Shown here piece by piece: positions 1 to 10,204 of a stretch of DNA of 30,308 nt; positions within the stretch are counted from its first letter, which is position 1; every line of letters begins with the position of its first letter. Origin of the DNA: Mesotaenium endlicherianum (lineage: Eukaryota; Streptophyta; Zygnematophyceae; Zygnematales; Mesotaeniaceae); contig WELA01008001.1 of the NCBI GenBank assembly GCA_009602735.1, forward strand, positions 332,125-362,432, in the 5' to 3' direction. The notes beneath the pieces were generated by a model, which saw only the letters and a list, made by a program, of their open reading frames with translations, was not told where the DNA came from and searched no databases. The position numbers and the translations under genes are program-made.

Positions 1-1347
1 TACAGTCAGATCAGCTTCTTCCCCTGCTTGGGCAGGTGGGCTGTGGGAGCGAGCGCGGGGTCCAGTAGTCGCCATAACGGGGATCACATTCCAAACATCT
101 GATCGTGGTTCTTTAAGAAGCGCCCCTACCTGTCCCTGGGTATCCTGAGTACCCGCTGCTGATGCTTCTCCACTGCCCTGTCCTTCTTCCTCAGCCTCCT
201 CATCCTCCTCCTCGGAGAGAGTAGGGGTCTCGTCCACTAAGTCGTCCTGCTCCCTAGTAGACATGGAGTAGTCTACTGACCTCCCTTTCTTAGGGCGCGC
301 TGGAGGTTGCTTGGCCTTCAGCCTACTGATATCTATCCGGCCTGCATTCTTTGCCCATTTGACAAAGGCATGCTTTCCCTTAGAGAAGTACTCTCTTCCC
401 CTCCTCCTATGTTCCTTGGTCTCTGCATTCATATTGCTCAGGCATCCATTCAGCCTGGGGTCCCAAGGGGCAATGTGAGGTGGTAGGATGAGATAGCCGT
501 CTAGGCCATAGTGGAAGTCATCCGGTTGGGCTCGGTCACACTCCTGCTTCTTATTTGTGACGGTCATCCACCTCCAGTCTGTTGGCTGCTGGTAGTACTG
601 GGGTCCGTGCTCAGCCTTCCTCAGTTTACACGGGAACCAGTGGGGAGAGAACATCTGCTGTCCTGCTTCCCTGGCCAAGTACTCCCAGCTCCTTCTCTCA
701 ACTTCATTGTAAGCTGGCAGGAGTGTGAGGTAGAATACCGTATCCTTAAAGCTATCGGGCCGCATGCTCACCATCCGGATGAGTCTCTGATCTCCCACTA
801 TTCCCGGTATGGGGACCGGCTTGTCCTCTGAATCATCTGCGAGATACCGGGCCTGCTCTGCTGTATAGCCCACCATCTTAGCATAATCTTCGTAAAGGAC
901 CACGCCGGTGTGTGTCTCGATGTACCTGTCCAGTGCTGTAGCTCCTTCCTTCTGTAGCAGTGTTGTCTGTTCCAGCCTGTTGATCTCCTGGGCTGCCAGC
1001 AATGCTTCCTTCAGGTTATCGAAGTTTTGGCCACCCACCACAGTATACCTGTAAGTGGCCAAGCTCTTCTGTCTGTCCGCTTCAATCTTTTTTCTTTTCT
1101 CCTCTTCTGCCGCTGCCGCTTCTTCTTGCTGTTTCTTCTGTCTCTCCTCCTCAGCCTTCCTGAGGTTTTCCGCTTCCTGATCCTTCTTCCTCTGTGCCTC
1201 TTCTGCCGCCTCTTGTTGTTTGCGGACCCTTTCTTGTTCTCTCCTGGTGAGGGACGTCGCCGCCAGCTCCTTCTGGTATTGCTCCATTGTCCTCCTGGCT
1301 TCTTCTGCCTTGCGCTTTCTGTCCTCCTTTTGTGTGGTGGGCGCCAT
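1..1347 (-). CDS. Third ORF of element A: coiled-coil protein of unknown function, 3' end outside window
   Basis: I do not recognise this protein. The ATG is at 1347 and the frame is open for 449 codons to the window edge. Residues about 10-96 are a Glu/Lys/Gln/Arg-rich coiled coil. Residues about 99-335 are a compact core that is conserved in element B, with DYAKMVGYT (154-162), YNEVERRSWE (213-222), DWRWMT (257-262), LPPHIA..WDPRL (288-299) and FSKGKHA (321-327). A basic RPKKGRS patch (351-357) could be a nuclear signal. An acidic Glu/Asp stretch (about 368-388) and a Pro/Gly/Ala/Ser/Thr-rich tail follow. No transmembrane segment or signal peptide is visible, so it does not look env-like. 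It is on the same strand as pol, 267 nt after the pol stop, in a different position from the antisense extra ORFs known in some plant elements. Function is unknown; nucleic-acid or chromatin binding would be speculation. Confidence 0.8.
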   Translation of the reverse strand, partial: MAPTTQKEDRKRKAEEARRTMEQYQKELAATSLTRREQERVRKQQEAAEEAQRKKDQEAENLRKAEEERQKKQQEEAAAAEEEKRKKIEADRQKSLATYRYTVVGGQNFDNLKEALLAAQEINRLEQTTLLQKEGATALDRYIETHTGVVLYEDYAKMVGYTAEQARYLADDSEDKPVPIPGIVGDQRLIRMVSMRPDSFKDTVFYLTLLPAYNEVERRSWEYLAREAGQQMFSPHWFPCKLRKAEHGPQYYQQPTDWRWMTVTNKKQECDRAQPDDFHYGLDGYLILPPHIAPWDPRLNGCLSNMNAETKEHRRRGREYFSKGKHAFVKWAKNAGRIDISRLKAKQPPARPKKGRSVDYSMSTREQDDLVDETPTLSEEEDEEAEEEGQGSGEASAAGTQDTQGQVGALLKEPRSDVWNVIPVMATTGPRARSHSPPAQAGEEADLTV

Positions 1348-1348
1348 C

Positions 1349-1378
1349 CTGCACATGTAACCAGGGCACAAGTTAGTA
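1349..1378 (-). promoter_or_regulatory. Candidate 3' splice site just before ORF3
   Basis: On the minus strand a perfect TACTAAC branch motif (1372-1378) is followed about 20 nt later by TGCAG (CAG at 1349-1351), one base before the ORF3 ATG. A GTAAGG donor-like site lies at 1451-1456, which would make a 108-nt leader intron. Another GTAAGG overlaps the gag start codon (6878) and would give a subgenomic, env-style mRNA. Element B has the same acceptor layout. Use of the site is inferred. Confidence 0.5.
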
Positions 1379-1535
1379 GGATATGGACCTTTGTCATAGG
1401 GATTGCAGGAAGTATGTTAGTATTTAGTATAGTGGCTTCGCTGCTGTTTACCTTACAGGATGATTGCTAAAAGTTGACGTAGTTGCGATGCGCTACACAT
1501 AAACGTATGAGTGTGTTTTTATCGCTCTCGCTCAC

Positions 1536-1617
1536 TAACTGTCATATATTTTCCCCTCCAACTTAAATGGAGACAGGACCGCCTGTCACCTTCCCGTGTC
1601 AACTGAAATGACAGTTA
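1536..1617 (-). repeat. Inverted repeat / nested hairpin at the pol stop codon of A
   Basis: TAACTGTCAT (1536-1545) and ATGACAGTTA (1608-1617) are perfect 10-bp inverted arms. The second arm contains the pol stop codon (1615-1617). Inside lies a second stem, GACAGG/CCTGTC (1572-1577 and 1582-1587), with a 4-base loop. Element B keeps 9-bp outer arms and the inner stem. It could act in 3' processing, in reinitiation at ORF3, or as a recombination site. The rest of the 267-nt pol-ORF3 gap holds no other gene. Confidence 0.65.
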
Positions 1618-4600
1618 TGGAGGGACTCCAGCGGCCCGAAGGTGGAACCGTGTCAACGCCCCTTTGGCATTGGTCAAGTGGTCCTTAAACTCCCAAGTGT
1701 CCCCAGAGGCATCGTAACCCTTCCATCGAATGAGGTATTTCATGACATATTTAGACGATCGACGGACCGAGCGAGCGTCTAAAATCTCATCGACCTCATA
1801 TTCCTCAGGGTCGCCGTCCCGGACAGCGGGGACCGGTCCCGGTTGGACAGGGAACCGACCTGTGAACAGTGTATCACCTTTGATGTACGGTTCCAGGAAG
1901 GAGACATTAAAGACCGGGTGCCCCTTGTATTCAGCTGACATGTTCAGTTTGTAAGCATTCTGACCGACACGACGGACCACCGAATATGGACCGACCCAGA
2001 CAGGGCCAAGCTTTTTCTTGACCACACCAGGGAGGTACAGGTGCTGAGAATGCAGTTTGACTAAATCCCCCTTGGAAAATGTCAGTTCCCGACGGTGTTG
2101 ATTAGCGTATTTTTGTTGGTTTTCTTGGGCCGTGTGCAAGTTTCGTTGGACTTCTGACAGGGTGTCAGCAAACTCCTGAGTTAACTGGAGGGAGACCGGG
2201 TTGTCAATCCCTTCAGGGTGAGTTAAAGATTCCCCTAGCACATCTAGAGGAGACTTAGGGACTCTACCCAGGCTGAGTTCAAAAGGAGTTTTGCCCGTTG
2301 ACGCGTGCACCGCACTGTTGACCGCAAACTGAATTTGAGGCAACAGGTCATCCCAATTATCTTGTTTTTGGTTAATATATGCTCTCAGCACCTCCTGCAG
2401 AACTCGGTTAGTTCTTTCAGTCTGCCCATCAGTCTGAGGGTGGTTTGCTGTGCTGAGCAGCTGTTTGACTCCCATTAACCCCATTAAAGCTCTCCAGAAC
2501 TTAGAGGTGAATTTTGAGTCTCTGTCTGAGATGATATTAGAAGGGAGCCCATGTTGGCATACTACATGGTTGTAAAACTGTCTCGCTGTTTCGAGTGCAG
2601 TCACTTTGACAGTTGTGGGGATAAAAATGACCATTTTTGTCAGTTTATCCACGACTACCAGTATTGAATCATGCCCGTTGGCAGTTCTTGGTAGTGAGAC
2701 CACCCAGTCCATGGATATAGTTTCCCAGCGTCCCGCTGGGATGGGTAGCGGTTGCAAGAGACCTCCGGGTGGTGTGTGCCGAGACTTATTTCTCTGACAC
2801 TGGTCACAGGACTTGACATATTTCAAGACCTCCCGGGGTAACCCCTCCCAATGATAATGTTTTGCCAGTTTGCCAACAGTTTTGGCCTGCCCCAAATGTC
2901 CACCCAGGAGACTGTCATGAGCTTGACTCAGTAAGAGAGACCTTATTTCCAAATTATTAGGAATGACCAGCTTCAGCCTGCCTGAAGTGGTTTCAGTCAC
3001 CCAGACCCCTCCCTTGAGCTTATACCCGAGTGCAGTAGCACGACACACACCAGTAGTGGGGCTGGGCTCAAATGTTGGGTCAGAAAGGTAGGCTTTCCTA
3101 AGTTGTTCAAGGAAGGACTTTTTCACCTTTAGTGAAGTGAGTGCACACAGGACTTTATCTACAGCATGCTGACTAAAGTTCCTTTCTTGCAAGTCAGGTC
3201 TTCTAGAGAGTGCATCAGCAGGATTCAACTTCCCTGGTTTGTAGTCGATCTGGACTTGGAACTGCTCCAGCATCTGGCTCCAGCGGTTCTCCCTCCTCGA
3301 CAGCTTGGACTTCTTCTGAAAGTGGGTCAGAGCTAGATGATCTGTAATCACCTTAAAAGCTTTACCATGTAAGTATGCTCTCCACTGTTTGAGTACATGA
3401 ATGATAGCTAGCAGCTCTTTATCATGCACTGAGTAATTAATCTCCGCTGGATTAAATTTCATAGACTCATACAACACAGGATGCCACTCCTGCCGTACCT
3501 TACCATCCTTTGTGGTTTTGTCAGCAGGCTGCAACAAAATAGCACCCATGGCAAAATCAGAGGCATCAGTAACCACCTGCACCGGTTTGCTGGGGTCATA
3601 CACGGCTAGCACTGGGGCAGAACAAAGGGCATCTTTAAGGGTCTGGAAGGCAGCCTGCTGCTCTTCCCCCCACACATACCCGATGTCTTTCTTAGTAAGG
3701 TCAGTCAGTTTACTGGCCTTTGTGGAATAATTCTCAATAAATCTCCTATAGTAGTTAGCCAACCCGAGGAAGGATCTAACTTCAGAGACAGACTGTGGTA
3801 CTGGCCAGTCCCTTATGGTCTGGACTTTCTTAGGATCCACACTGATGCCCTCTTTACTGACAACGTGGCCTAAGAATTCAATACTTTCCTTAAAGAAATC
3901 ACACTTGCTCATTTTAGCATACAAGTGATTTTTCCGCAGAGTGTCCAGCACTTTCTTTAAGTGTTCAGTGTGCTGAGCTTCATCTTTAGAGAAAATTAAA
4001 ATATCATCCAGGAAAACTTGCACAAACTTATCCAAATAAGGTCTGAAAATGTCATTCATAGCACCCATAAAGGTAGCAGGAGCATTAGTCAGTCCAAATG
4101 GCATCACGTTGAACTCATAGTGTCCATAACGTGTGCGGAAAGCAGTCTTGTGTTCATCCCCCTCAGCAATTCTGATTTGATGATAACCACTCTTGAGATC
4201 TATCTTACTGAACACCTTAGCGCCAGACAGGGTATCAAGCAAGTCCTCGATTCTGGGTAAAGCATACTTGTTCTTTACTGTAATTCTGTTCAGGGCTCTG
4301 TAATCCACACACATCCGCATACTGCCATCCTTTTTCTTAACAAATAGGATAGGTGCGCCGTACGGTGATTTACTGGGAGAAATGTAACCATTTTCCTCCA
4401 GCTCTGCAATCTGTGTTTTCAACTCCTCGCTCTCCAAATAAGACAAGCCATAAGTGCGTTGCCAGGGTGGCTGGCTACCAGGTAATAGATCAATCCTATG
4501 ATCTACTTCCCTTTTAGGGGGTAGTCCTGGAGGCATGTTAAACACATCAGTGTACTGAGCAACAATTTTTGCAGCAGTAGGGTGCTCCGGAGGGCTTACC

Positions 4601-5331
4601 TTTTTCTCAACCACTTCTTCAGGTTGAGGAGGTACCTCTCTTAGCAGCAGACAGAACATTCTGTCTTCCTTCTGGTTCCAGCTTTTGACGAACTCCATTG
4701 CATTCAGCAACTTGCATCCTTCTGGAAGCCTCTTCTTTTCCTTCATTTGCCATCCACACAGGACAAGAGGAAGAGCACTGGTGGGTGCCAAGTCAGTCTG
4801 CCCATCACTGGCTCCTCTCACTTTAACTGTACCTCTGCTCCAACACACTTCAGCTTGATGTCTATTAAGCCAGGACCTGCCTAGCACGAGATCATAAAAG
4901 CCAGTGTTGAGTACCTCAAATGTAAGCGTTTCAGTTAGAACTGCAATGCCAGAACCTAACTGGACCTCAATAGGCTTGGTTATAACTCCTCCCGGGATAC
5001 TTGAGGCATCTCCAAGGAATATTTTTCTATTCCCTTGGGTGACAGTAGGCAGCCTTAGCCGCTTAACTAAGTCCTTGTGAATAAAAGTATGTGACGCCCC
5101 TCCGTCAACAAATGCCCTCACCTTCCTACCTGCAATCATGCAATGCAGTAGGATAGGGGGGACTGTCTTTTCCTGACTTTCGCATTGTTCTCCTGACGTA
5201 GCAAAGAAATGTTGGACATCAGGTGGAACAAGAGCATCCAGAGTGTGCACTCTCTGGACGTCTATATTACTGATGGTCTCCTTTATCTGTTTGTCAGGCA
5301 TGCATAGTGAATCCAGTTCAGCAGGACCCAT
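1615..5331 (-). CDS. pol: Pol polyprotein of element A (PR-RT-RNaseH-IN-chromodomain)
   Basis: 1238 residues counted from the ATG at 5331. The frame is open upstream through the gag stop to the slippery site at 5418-5424, so the natural product is probably a Gag-Pol fusion. Protease has FVDGGA with Asp75; DGG in place of DSG/DTG also occurs in other plant Ty3 elements. RT has D378 and FLDD (442-443). RNase H has D589, E639, D664 and perhaps D705. Integrase has a zinc finger H805/H812/C842/C845 and D875, D936, E972, a D,D35E spacing, then a GPY/F-like motif (about 1109-1118). The chromodomain (about 1178-1230) keeps the aromatic cage Y1178, W1203, W1213, which in the family binds methylated histone H3 and guides insertion. 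All catalytic residues are present, so the protein may be active. Confidence 0.95.
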   Translation of the reverse strand: MGPAELDSLCMPDKQIKETISNIDVQRVHTLDALVPPDVQHFFATSGEQCESQEKTVPPILLHCMIAGRKVRAFVDGGASHTFIHKDLVKRLRLPTVTQGNRKIFLGDASSIPGGVITKPIEVQLGSGIAVLTETLTFEVLNTGFYDLVLGRSWLNRHQAEVCWSRGTVKVRGASDGQTDLAPTSALPLVLCGWQMKEKKRLPEGCKLLNAMEFVKSWNQKEDRMFCLLLREVPPQPEEVVEKKVSPPEHPTAAKIVAQYTDVFNMPPGLPPKREVDHRIDLLPGSQPPWQRTYGLSYLESEELKTQIAELEENGYISPSKSPYGAPILFVKKKDGSMRMCVDYRALNRITVKNKYALPRIEDLLDTLSGAKVFSKIDLKSGYHQIRIAEGDEHKTAFRTRYGHYEFNVMPFGLTNAPATFMGAMNDIFRPYLDKFVQVFLDDILIFSKDEAQHTEHLKKVLDTLRKNHLYAKMSKCDFFKESIEFLGHVVSKEGISVDPKKVQTIRDWPVPQSVSEVRSFLGLANYYRRFIENYSTKASKLTDLTKKDIGYVWGEEQQAAFQTLKDALCSAPVLAVYDPSKPVQVVTDASDFAMGAILLQPADKTTKDGKVRQEWHPVLYESMKFNPAEINYSVHDKELLAIIHVLKQWRAYLHGKAFKVITDHLALTHFQKKSKLSRRENRWSQMLEQFQVQIDYKPGKLNPADALSRRPDLQERNFSQHAVDKVLCALTSLKVKKSFLEQLRKAYLSDPTFEPSPTTGVCRATALGYKLKGGVWVTETTSGRLKLVIPNNLEIRSLLLSQAHDSLLGGHLGQAKTVGKLAKHYHWEGLPREVLKYVKSCDQCQRNKSRHTPPGGLLQPLPIPAGRWETISMDWVVSLPRTANGHDSILVVVDKLTKMVIFIPTTVKVTALETARQFYNHVVCQHGLPSNIISDRDSKFTSKFWRALMGLMGVKQLLSTANHPQTDGQTERTNRVLQEVLRAYINQKQDNWDDLLPQIQFAVNSAVHASTGKTPFELSLGRVPKSPLDVLGESLTHPEGIDNPVSLQLTQEFADTLSEVQRNLHTAQENQQKYANQHRRELTFSKGDLVKLHSQHLYLPGVVKKKLGPVWVGPYSVVRRVGQNAYKLNMSAEYKGHPVFNVSFLEPYIKGDTLFTGRFPVQPGPVPAVRDGDPEEYEVDEILDARSVRRSSKYVMKYLIRWKGYDASGDTWEFKDHLTNAKGALTRFHLRAAGVPP

Positions 5332-5382
5332 AATACCTGCTACGAGGGCAGCTAGTGACGACTCACTATCTCTAGCATCCTC

Positions 5383-5424
5383 ACAGTCAGTAGACTGGAT
5401 TACTGACTGTTGCTGTCTTTTAAA
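5383..5424 (-). promoter_or_regulatory. Gag-pol -1 ribosomal frameshift signal
   Basis: In the gag frame the sequence reads T TTA AAA (5418-5424), a canonical X XXY YYZ slippery heptamer. After a 7-nt spacer comes a perfect 10-bp hairpin: ACAGTCAGTA, an 8-nt loop, TACTGACTGT (5383-5410). The gag stop (5400-5402) lies inside the hairpin. The -1 frame is open from the slip site into pol. Gag codons start at coordinates of class 2 mod 3 and pol codons at class 0, as -1 slippage requires. Actual frameshifting is inferred. Confidence 0.85.
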
Positions 5425-6878
5425 GGCTGGTCTTTTCTCTCGACCTTAGGCAGGTGCTTGACCGGACACTGTTCTCTGTAGTGGCCTTTCTGCTGACAAT
5501 GGTAGCAAGTAGATTTTGCTGAGGCTGGTCTCGGCTTAGTCCTACCACCACCCCTTCCATAGCCACCTCGAGAGGGACCACCTCTACCTCTAGACTGAAT
5601 AGCATTGTACTCATACTCATATTCATCACCCTGATTATCCTCAGCCTGGTCTCCTTCAACTGCATTGTAGGAACCGTGGGGCTTTTTGACAATCTTAGAC
5701 ACCAAAGCGTTACTCTGGCGCTTGTGATTGAACTGCTGCTGATCCCAGGCGTCAGCATCCTGGATCAAGTCAGCCAGTTTCTCATACTTTTTCTCAGCAA
5801 AATGACCAGAGACCTCGGATTTCAAGCCATACCTGAAGTATGCTATCCTATACCGTTCTGGCAAATCAGGCTGCTTCATCATGTTCTCTTGGAACTTTTG
5901 AGCAAACTCAGCAACTGAAGTGGTCTGCTTCAGTGTCAGGGAGATCATCGCATAGATAGCTTTCTCCTGCTGGTTGATGACATCAAACTTCTCATGCAAC
6001 TTCTCGACAAACTCTACCCACGTAGGGTCACCGAGTTGCCGAGCCTTACGCTCTTCCTTCCAGTAAAGCCACCAGTCTGCGGCACTGCCTTTCAGTAGCG
6101 CACCGGTGTGCCTGACCTTCTCGTAATCTTGCAGTTCTGGGTAGTTCTCCAGCCACTGCTCAACATCCGCGAGAAACTTGATCAGGTAATATTTTCTGTT
6201 TCCCTCAGGATCATAGTCCTGGGGAGGTTTCGGCTTGGGCTTACTAGGCCCTCGGCCACCACCACTAGTGGTGTGAGACCCCAGTTGGTCTCTGTCCCGG
6301 AGTAGGGACATTATGATTCTTTTGTCCTCCTGCTGGGACTGATACATGGTCGCCATTTGCGACTGCATCTGAACGAACAATGCTCCCAAGTCTACATTTT
6401 GGGGTGGTAGATTAGCAAATGCAGCAGCAGCATTGGCATCTACTCGCTGAGTAGTGTCCTCAACAATCCCTCTCGCTCCTGCAGCAGCAATTCCTGCCGC
6501 ATTCAGCCGGTCACGTATTTGACCTAGGGGTACATTGAGTTGTACGGCAGGAGGTGGGTTCAGAACATTGGCCCTTGATGCCATAAGTTCTTCAACAGTG
6601 CGCTCGTCAGCTGGCTGTCCTTCCCTCCTTTGTATATCTTCAGCGGCCTTTGCTACTTGTTCAGCTTCTAGTCTGGCTATCTCCTCCTCAGCTTGCTGAG
6701 CTGCGACTGAGGCAATAGCAGCTGCCTCATCTGCAGCCTCCCTAGCTGCAGTATCCGCTACTGCTTCCGAATAGGTACGGTTTCCCGCTACATGGCTTTC
6801 CGCCTGGTTTTCGACATTCTCGTTATCCTGGTTCTCCATGTCTCGGGAGTTGCTAGTTTGAGACCTTGTCCTTACCAT
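5400..6878 (-). CDS. gag: Gag of element A
   Basis: 492 residues. The ATG at 6878 lies 21 nt after the PBS. The N-terminal region (about 40-140) is Ala/Glu-rich and probably helical. Residues about 225-385 form a Retrotrans_gag capsid-type domain with motifs such as [10 protein letters not shown] and [10 protein letters not shown]. An RGG-type Arg/Gly stretch (about 428-448) precedes one CCHC zinc knuckle, C-x2-C-x4-H-x4-C, starting near residue 458, for RNA packaging. The ORF ends in the frameshift hairpin and pol follows in the -1 frame. The start codon context ATGGTAAGG also looks like a splice donor. The copy is intact; the equivalent in B is broken. Confidence 0.93.
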   Translation of the reverse strand: MVRTRSQTSNSRDMENQDNENVENQAESHVAGNRTYSEAVADTAAREAADEAAAIASVAAQQAEEEIARLEAEQVAKAAEDIQRREGQPADERTVEELMASRANVLNPPPAVQLNVPLGQIRDRLNAAGIAAAGARGIVEDTTQRVDANAAAAFANLPPQNVDLGALFVQMQSQMATMYQSQQEDKRIIMSLLRDRDQLGSHTTSGGGRGPSKPKPKPPQDYDPEGNRKYYLIKFLADVEQWLENYPELQDYEKVRHTGALLKGSAADWWLYWKEERKARQLGDPTWVEFVEKLHEKFDVINQQEKAIYAMISLTLKQTTSVAEFAQKFQENMMKQPDLPERYRIAYFRYGLKSEVSGHFAEKKYEKLADLIQDADAWDQQQFNHKRQSNALVSKIVKKPHGSYNAVEGDQAEDNQGDEYEYEYNAIQSRGRGGPSRGGYGRGGGRTKPRPASAKSTCYHCQQKGHYREQCPVKHLPKVERKDQPLKDSNSQ

Positions 6879-6899
6879 ACAAAGAAGACTGTGATAACT

Positions 6900-6911
6900 G
6901 CTCCGATACCA
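6900..6911 (-). other. Primer-binding site of element A
   Basis: TGGTATCGGAGC on the minus strand, one base after the LTR end. It differs at one position from the usual plant PBS complementary to initiator-Met tRNA (TGGTATCAGAGC), so tRNA-iMet priming is the likely mechanism. Confidence 0.85.
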
Positions 6912-6912
6912 C

Positions 6913-7684
6913 TGAAATGAATCGACTTACCAAATAGGCGATTAACAATTAATAAAGATCTTTATATCAGCAAGTAATCTTTATGGTAATTTCCGTTAAC
7001 TGGTTAAACGGCAAAGGACAATACACTAGCAGTGAATAATACTCGTAAGTCAAATGCGAGTAAACTAGCATCAATAATGCAAATCAGTAAACTCATACAT
7101 AAGCAAGGTTAGAAGACAGTGCGTATCAATGGCTTCTCGCCTTGGATTCAGATCTCTCTCAGTAAGCTGTACAAGAGAGTTGGCCTCGTTTCCGAATGCC
7201 GAACTCGAGAGCAATGCCTAGCATATGTACATGGAATGAGTTTACTGTTCAACGGTCAGTGCGATGGCACCGCCTACCCGGGAGTTAACCACGTTGGTAG
7301 GACCTCGGTTAACCAAATCCACCGCCATCTCCCATCATCCCGAATAGCCATCCATCATGGGGATGTCATCTGGCCATTCATCTAGCAGGTGGTACTTAGA
7401 TGCATATCAAGGCAGTTCGCTGCTACCGAGCACGGAAGTCAGCTGGCTGTCAAAGAATGTGTCAGCAAGCTGACTTAAGTTGACTTCAGCCTGCTGCTTT
7501 TGGCCGAGTCATTAAACTGATAATTATGTAAAGTCCAGCAGACTGATTACTAACTAAAGTTCGGCAGACTGATTACTAACTAAAGTTCAGCAGACTGACT
7601 ACTAACTAAAGTCCAGCAGGCTGCACTAAATTAACTATTATATTTAAATGAATATTATATCTACTAATATACTGATTCATTACA
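6913..7684 (-). repeat. 5' LTR of element A, complete (772 bp)
   Basis: Bounded by TG...CA. In minus orientation it begins TGTAATGAATC and ends GATTCATTTCA, an imperfect 11-bp terminal inverted repeat. The PBS follows directly. Copies of this LTR recur at 19044-19490 (truncated) and 26107-26825. A TATAAAG motif on the minus strand near 6960-6966 is kept in B and is a weak promoter candidate. The U3 side carries the 26-bp minisatellite at 7530-7628. The region has no gene; a plus-strand reading frame across it is a chance frame. Confidence 0.92.
7530..7628 (-). repeat. 26-bp minisatellite in U3 of the A LTR (about 3.75 units)
   Basis: Units of AAAGTCCAGCAGACTGATTA plus CTAACT occur at 7530-7555, 7556-7581 and 7582-7607, with a partial unit from 7608. 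The B LTR (26723 onward) has fewer than two units. That accounts for almost all of the 53-bp length difference between the two LTRs. Confidence 0.85.
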
Positions 7685-10148
7685 CTGCCCGTCTGTCTAA
7701 GGGTGATAGGAAGTGCTCATACTCAGCTTGGTCCCCATCAAGTAAACAATGACTGTTAAAAGTTGCTAGTAAACCTTGGATCCCGATCTGAAACAATCAC
7801 CTTTGGCAACCCATGTAGCCTGAAAATATGATCAAAGAATAACCGTGCCACATCCGCTGCCGTAGAAGTCTCCTTCATGGGAATGAAGTGAGCCATCTTG
7901 CTGAGTCTGTCAGACACAACCCATATCGCATTGTGCCCTTGACCACTCATTGGTAACGATGTGATGAAGTTCATAGCAATCTGCTCCCAAGGATACTCTG
8001 GAATAGGCAGGGATTGTAATGTACCTCCCTTCTTTTGATTTGGTGTCTTGTTTCTCTGGCACGCATCCCAACTCCTGATCCACTCCTCGATGTCCTTGCC
8101 CAAATTTCTCCAGTAGTATTCCCGCTTCAGCACGCTTGTCGTCTTCTCGCTTCCAAATTGTCCAGCATATAAACAGTCATGATGCTCCGCAAGTAGTAAG
8201 TCTCGTAGCTCCTTGATGTCAGGTACCACCACTCTCCTGGAATCACCATACTACCATATGCCGTCCTTCTTCTGCACACTCGCGTTGAACTCAGCTGCTC
8301 CACCATCTGCAAACTCTGGGTCCTCCTCATAACCTCTTTGAAGCTTCTCATTGAAGTCCATATTCTCCTTGATGACTGAGACAGCTGCAAGGTCACACCT
8401 TCTGGATAAAGCGTCTGCAAGGTTGATCTTCCCAGGTAAATACTCAATCTTGTGGTCAAACTGTTGCAGAAACTCCATCCACCTTGCCTGTCTTGGTGTC
8501 AATGTTGGCTGCGTCATAAACTTCTCCAAGCTCTTATGGTCGATCTTGATGAACACCTTCCGGCCGTCCACATAACATCGCCAAATCCTCAAAGCCTGGA
8601 TAATAGCCAACATCTCCCGCTCGTGCGCTGCATAGTTCTGCTCCGCAAGACTCAACTTCCTGCTCTCGTATGCCACAGGCTACAATCCCTTGCCCTGGTC
8701 CTGGCGAAGAATGGCCCCCACTGCAAAGTTTGATGCGTTTGTGATGATGGTGAAAGGAATTTCTGGACTGGCGATTGCCAACATAGGTGCCTGTGTTAAC
8801 AGCTCCTTAATCTTCTCAAATGCTTGCTGCTCCTTGTCACCCCATAGCCACTTCTCCTGCTTCTTCAACATGTCCGTGAGCGGTGCACACACCTTGGCAA
8901 ATCCTTCAATGAAACGTCGATAATAATTCGCCATGTCGAGGAAACTCCTGAGTTGATGAATATCAGCAGGTACCGGCCCATCTCTGACTGCTTGCACCTT
9001 CTTCTGCTCCACCTTGACTCCTTCGACTCCCACTATGTGCCCAAGAAACTCGACCTCCTTGAGACAAAAGTCGCACTTGCTCATCTTCCCATATAACTTT
9101 TGATCTCTCAAGACCTCCAGCACCTTCCTCAGATGCTCCAGATGCTCTTCCAACGTCTTCAAATAGATCAGGTTGTTGTCCAAAAATACCACCACAAACT
9201 GGTCCAAGTAGGGTCTGAAGATACTATTCATGAGTCCCATGAATGTAGCAGGTGCATTAGTCAATCCAAAAGGCATGATTGTGAACTTGAATAAACCATA
9301 ACTAATCCTGAAAGCACTCTTTTGAACTTCTCCTTCGCAATTCGTACCTGGTGATAGCCACTCCTCAAATCAATCTTTGAAAAATACTTCGCCTCGACAA
9401 GCCTGTCAATTAACTCATCCACTCGTGGAAGTGGGTACCTGTTCTTGATGGTGACCTTGTTGAGATCCCGGTAGTCGACACACATCCTCATAGTCCCATC
9501 CTTCTTCTTCACAAATAAGAGTGGTGCTGCAAATGGAGACTCGCTGGGTCGAATGAATCCCTTCTCCAAGAACTCTGTCAGCTGCTTCTTCAACTCGTCC
9601 AACTCCGCAAACGATTGACGATAGGCGGGTCTCACTGGTGGCTTGCCCTCTAGTTCCAACTCAATCTTGTGCTCCATAGCTCTCTGTGGAGGTAATCCTG
9701 CAGGTAGCTCCTCAGGAAATACGCACTTGAACCCCCCCAACAGCGCCTTAATTTGGGCAGGCATCTCAGCAATTTTCTCCGCTTGAGCAGTTGGGCTCTG
9801 CTCCTTCTGAGCAAGGGGATCAAACACCACTACTTGCTCCTCCGGCGATGTACATTCGCCCAGGCTGTTAGGATTCACGCTTGCTCCATCTGATGACCTG
9901 GCCAGGGTCACCGAAACATGGTACATCTCCTTATTCTGATCCGCCCTCCATAGCTTCTTAACTTGCAGTCTCGACAGAAGACAGTTACTTGTGGTCGTAT
10001 CTCCCTCCACCTGTTTCGCTGTCTCCATTCGACCATCACGCCCTTGGACTTTCACTTGTCCTGTGCTCCAGTGCACTTGAGGGTTGGCTTTTCTTAACCA
10101 TGGTCGGCCCAATATCACCTCATGGTGACCCAACTCTGCCTGCTTCAT
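7685..10148 (-). pseudogene. pol: Degenerate pol of element C (RT-RNaseH-IN, truncated by element A)
   Basis: Fragments in order: C-terminal protease piece ending in ILGRPWL (from 10148), RT with [17 protein letters not shown]/RNase H (8680-9276), RNase H (8251-8676) and integrase zinc finger and core (7756-8232). Damage: the protease active-site region is missing between the gag end and here; a frameshift lies near 9270-9320; TAG stops lie in frame near 8685 and 8250; the RT catalytic FLDD reads FLDN (about 9180), losing the second Asp. Past 7756 integrase-like coding continues in shifted frames through a YHP..TDGQ motif to 7685, where the LTR of A interrupts it. The gene is not functional. 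Confidence 0.88.
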
Positions 10149-10204
10149 AACTTCCTTTACTCCGGTGCCCCGCTACTTCCACGTGAATAGCTTACATGAA
10201 CGAC

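Larger units (their letters stand above)
1..7684 (-). mobile_element. Ty3/gypsy chromovirus-type LTR retrotransposon A, with a third ORF; left end outside window
   Basis: Order in transcription direction: LTR 6913-7684, PBS 6900-6911, gag, pol (PR-RT-RH-IN-chromodomain), then a third ORF to the window edge. Gag, pol and the visible part of ORF3 are all open, so this copy may be recent or active. The 3' LTR and polypurine tract must lie left of position 1. The right end abuts the integrase relic of element C, so A is nested in C. B (19044-26825) is a decayed relative with nearly identical gag-pol. Confidence 0.93.

Noticed and set aside
511..831. 106-codon plus-strand frame
   Set aside because: Antisense to the conserved core of ORF3, with no support of its own.
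1011..1470. Overlapping Arg-rich and Leu-rich frames on both strands
   Set aside because: Shadows of the Glu/Lys/Gln-rich coiled coil of ORF3; the ORF3 frame has the conserved motifs and a counterpart in B.
5097..5110. Protease triad DGG instead of DSG/DTG seen as a defect
   Set aside because: The same form occurs in other plant Ty3 elements and is shared by A and B, so it is probably a family trait.
7119..7385. 88-codon plus-strand frame in the LTR, also seen at 19250 and 26312
   Set aside because: It recurs only because the three LTRs are homologous. It opens with GTG, and the copies differ at non-silent sites and in their ends. It is antisense to the element and carries no known motif.
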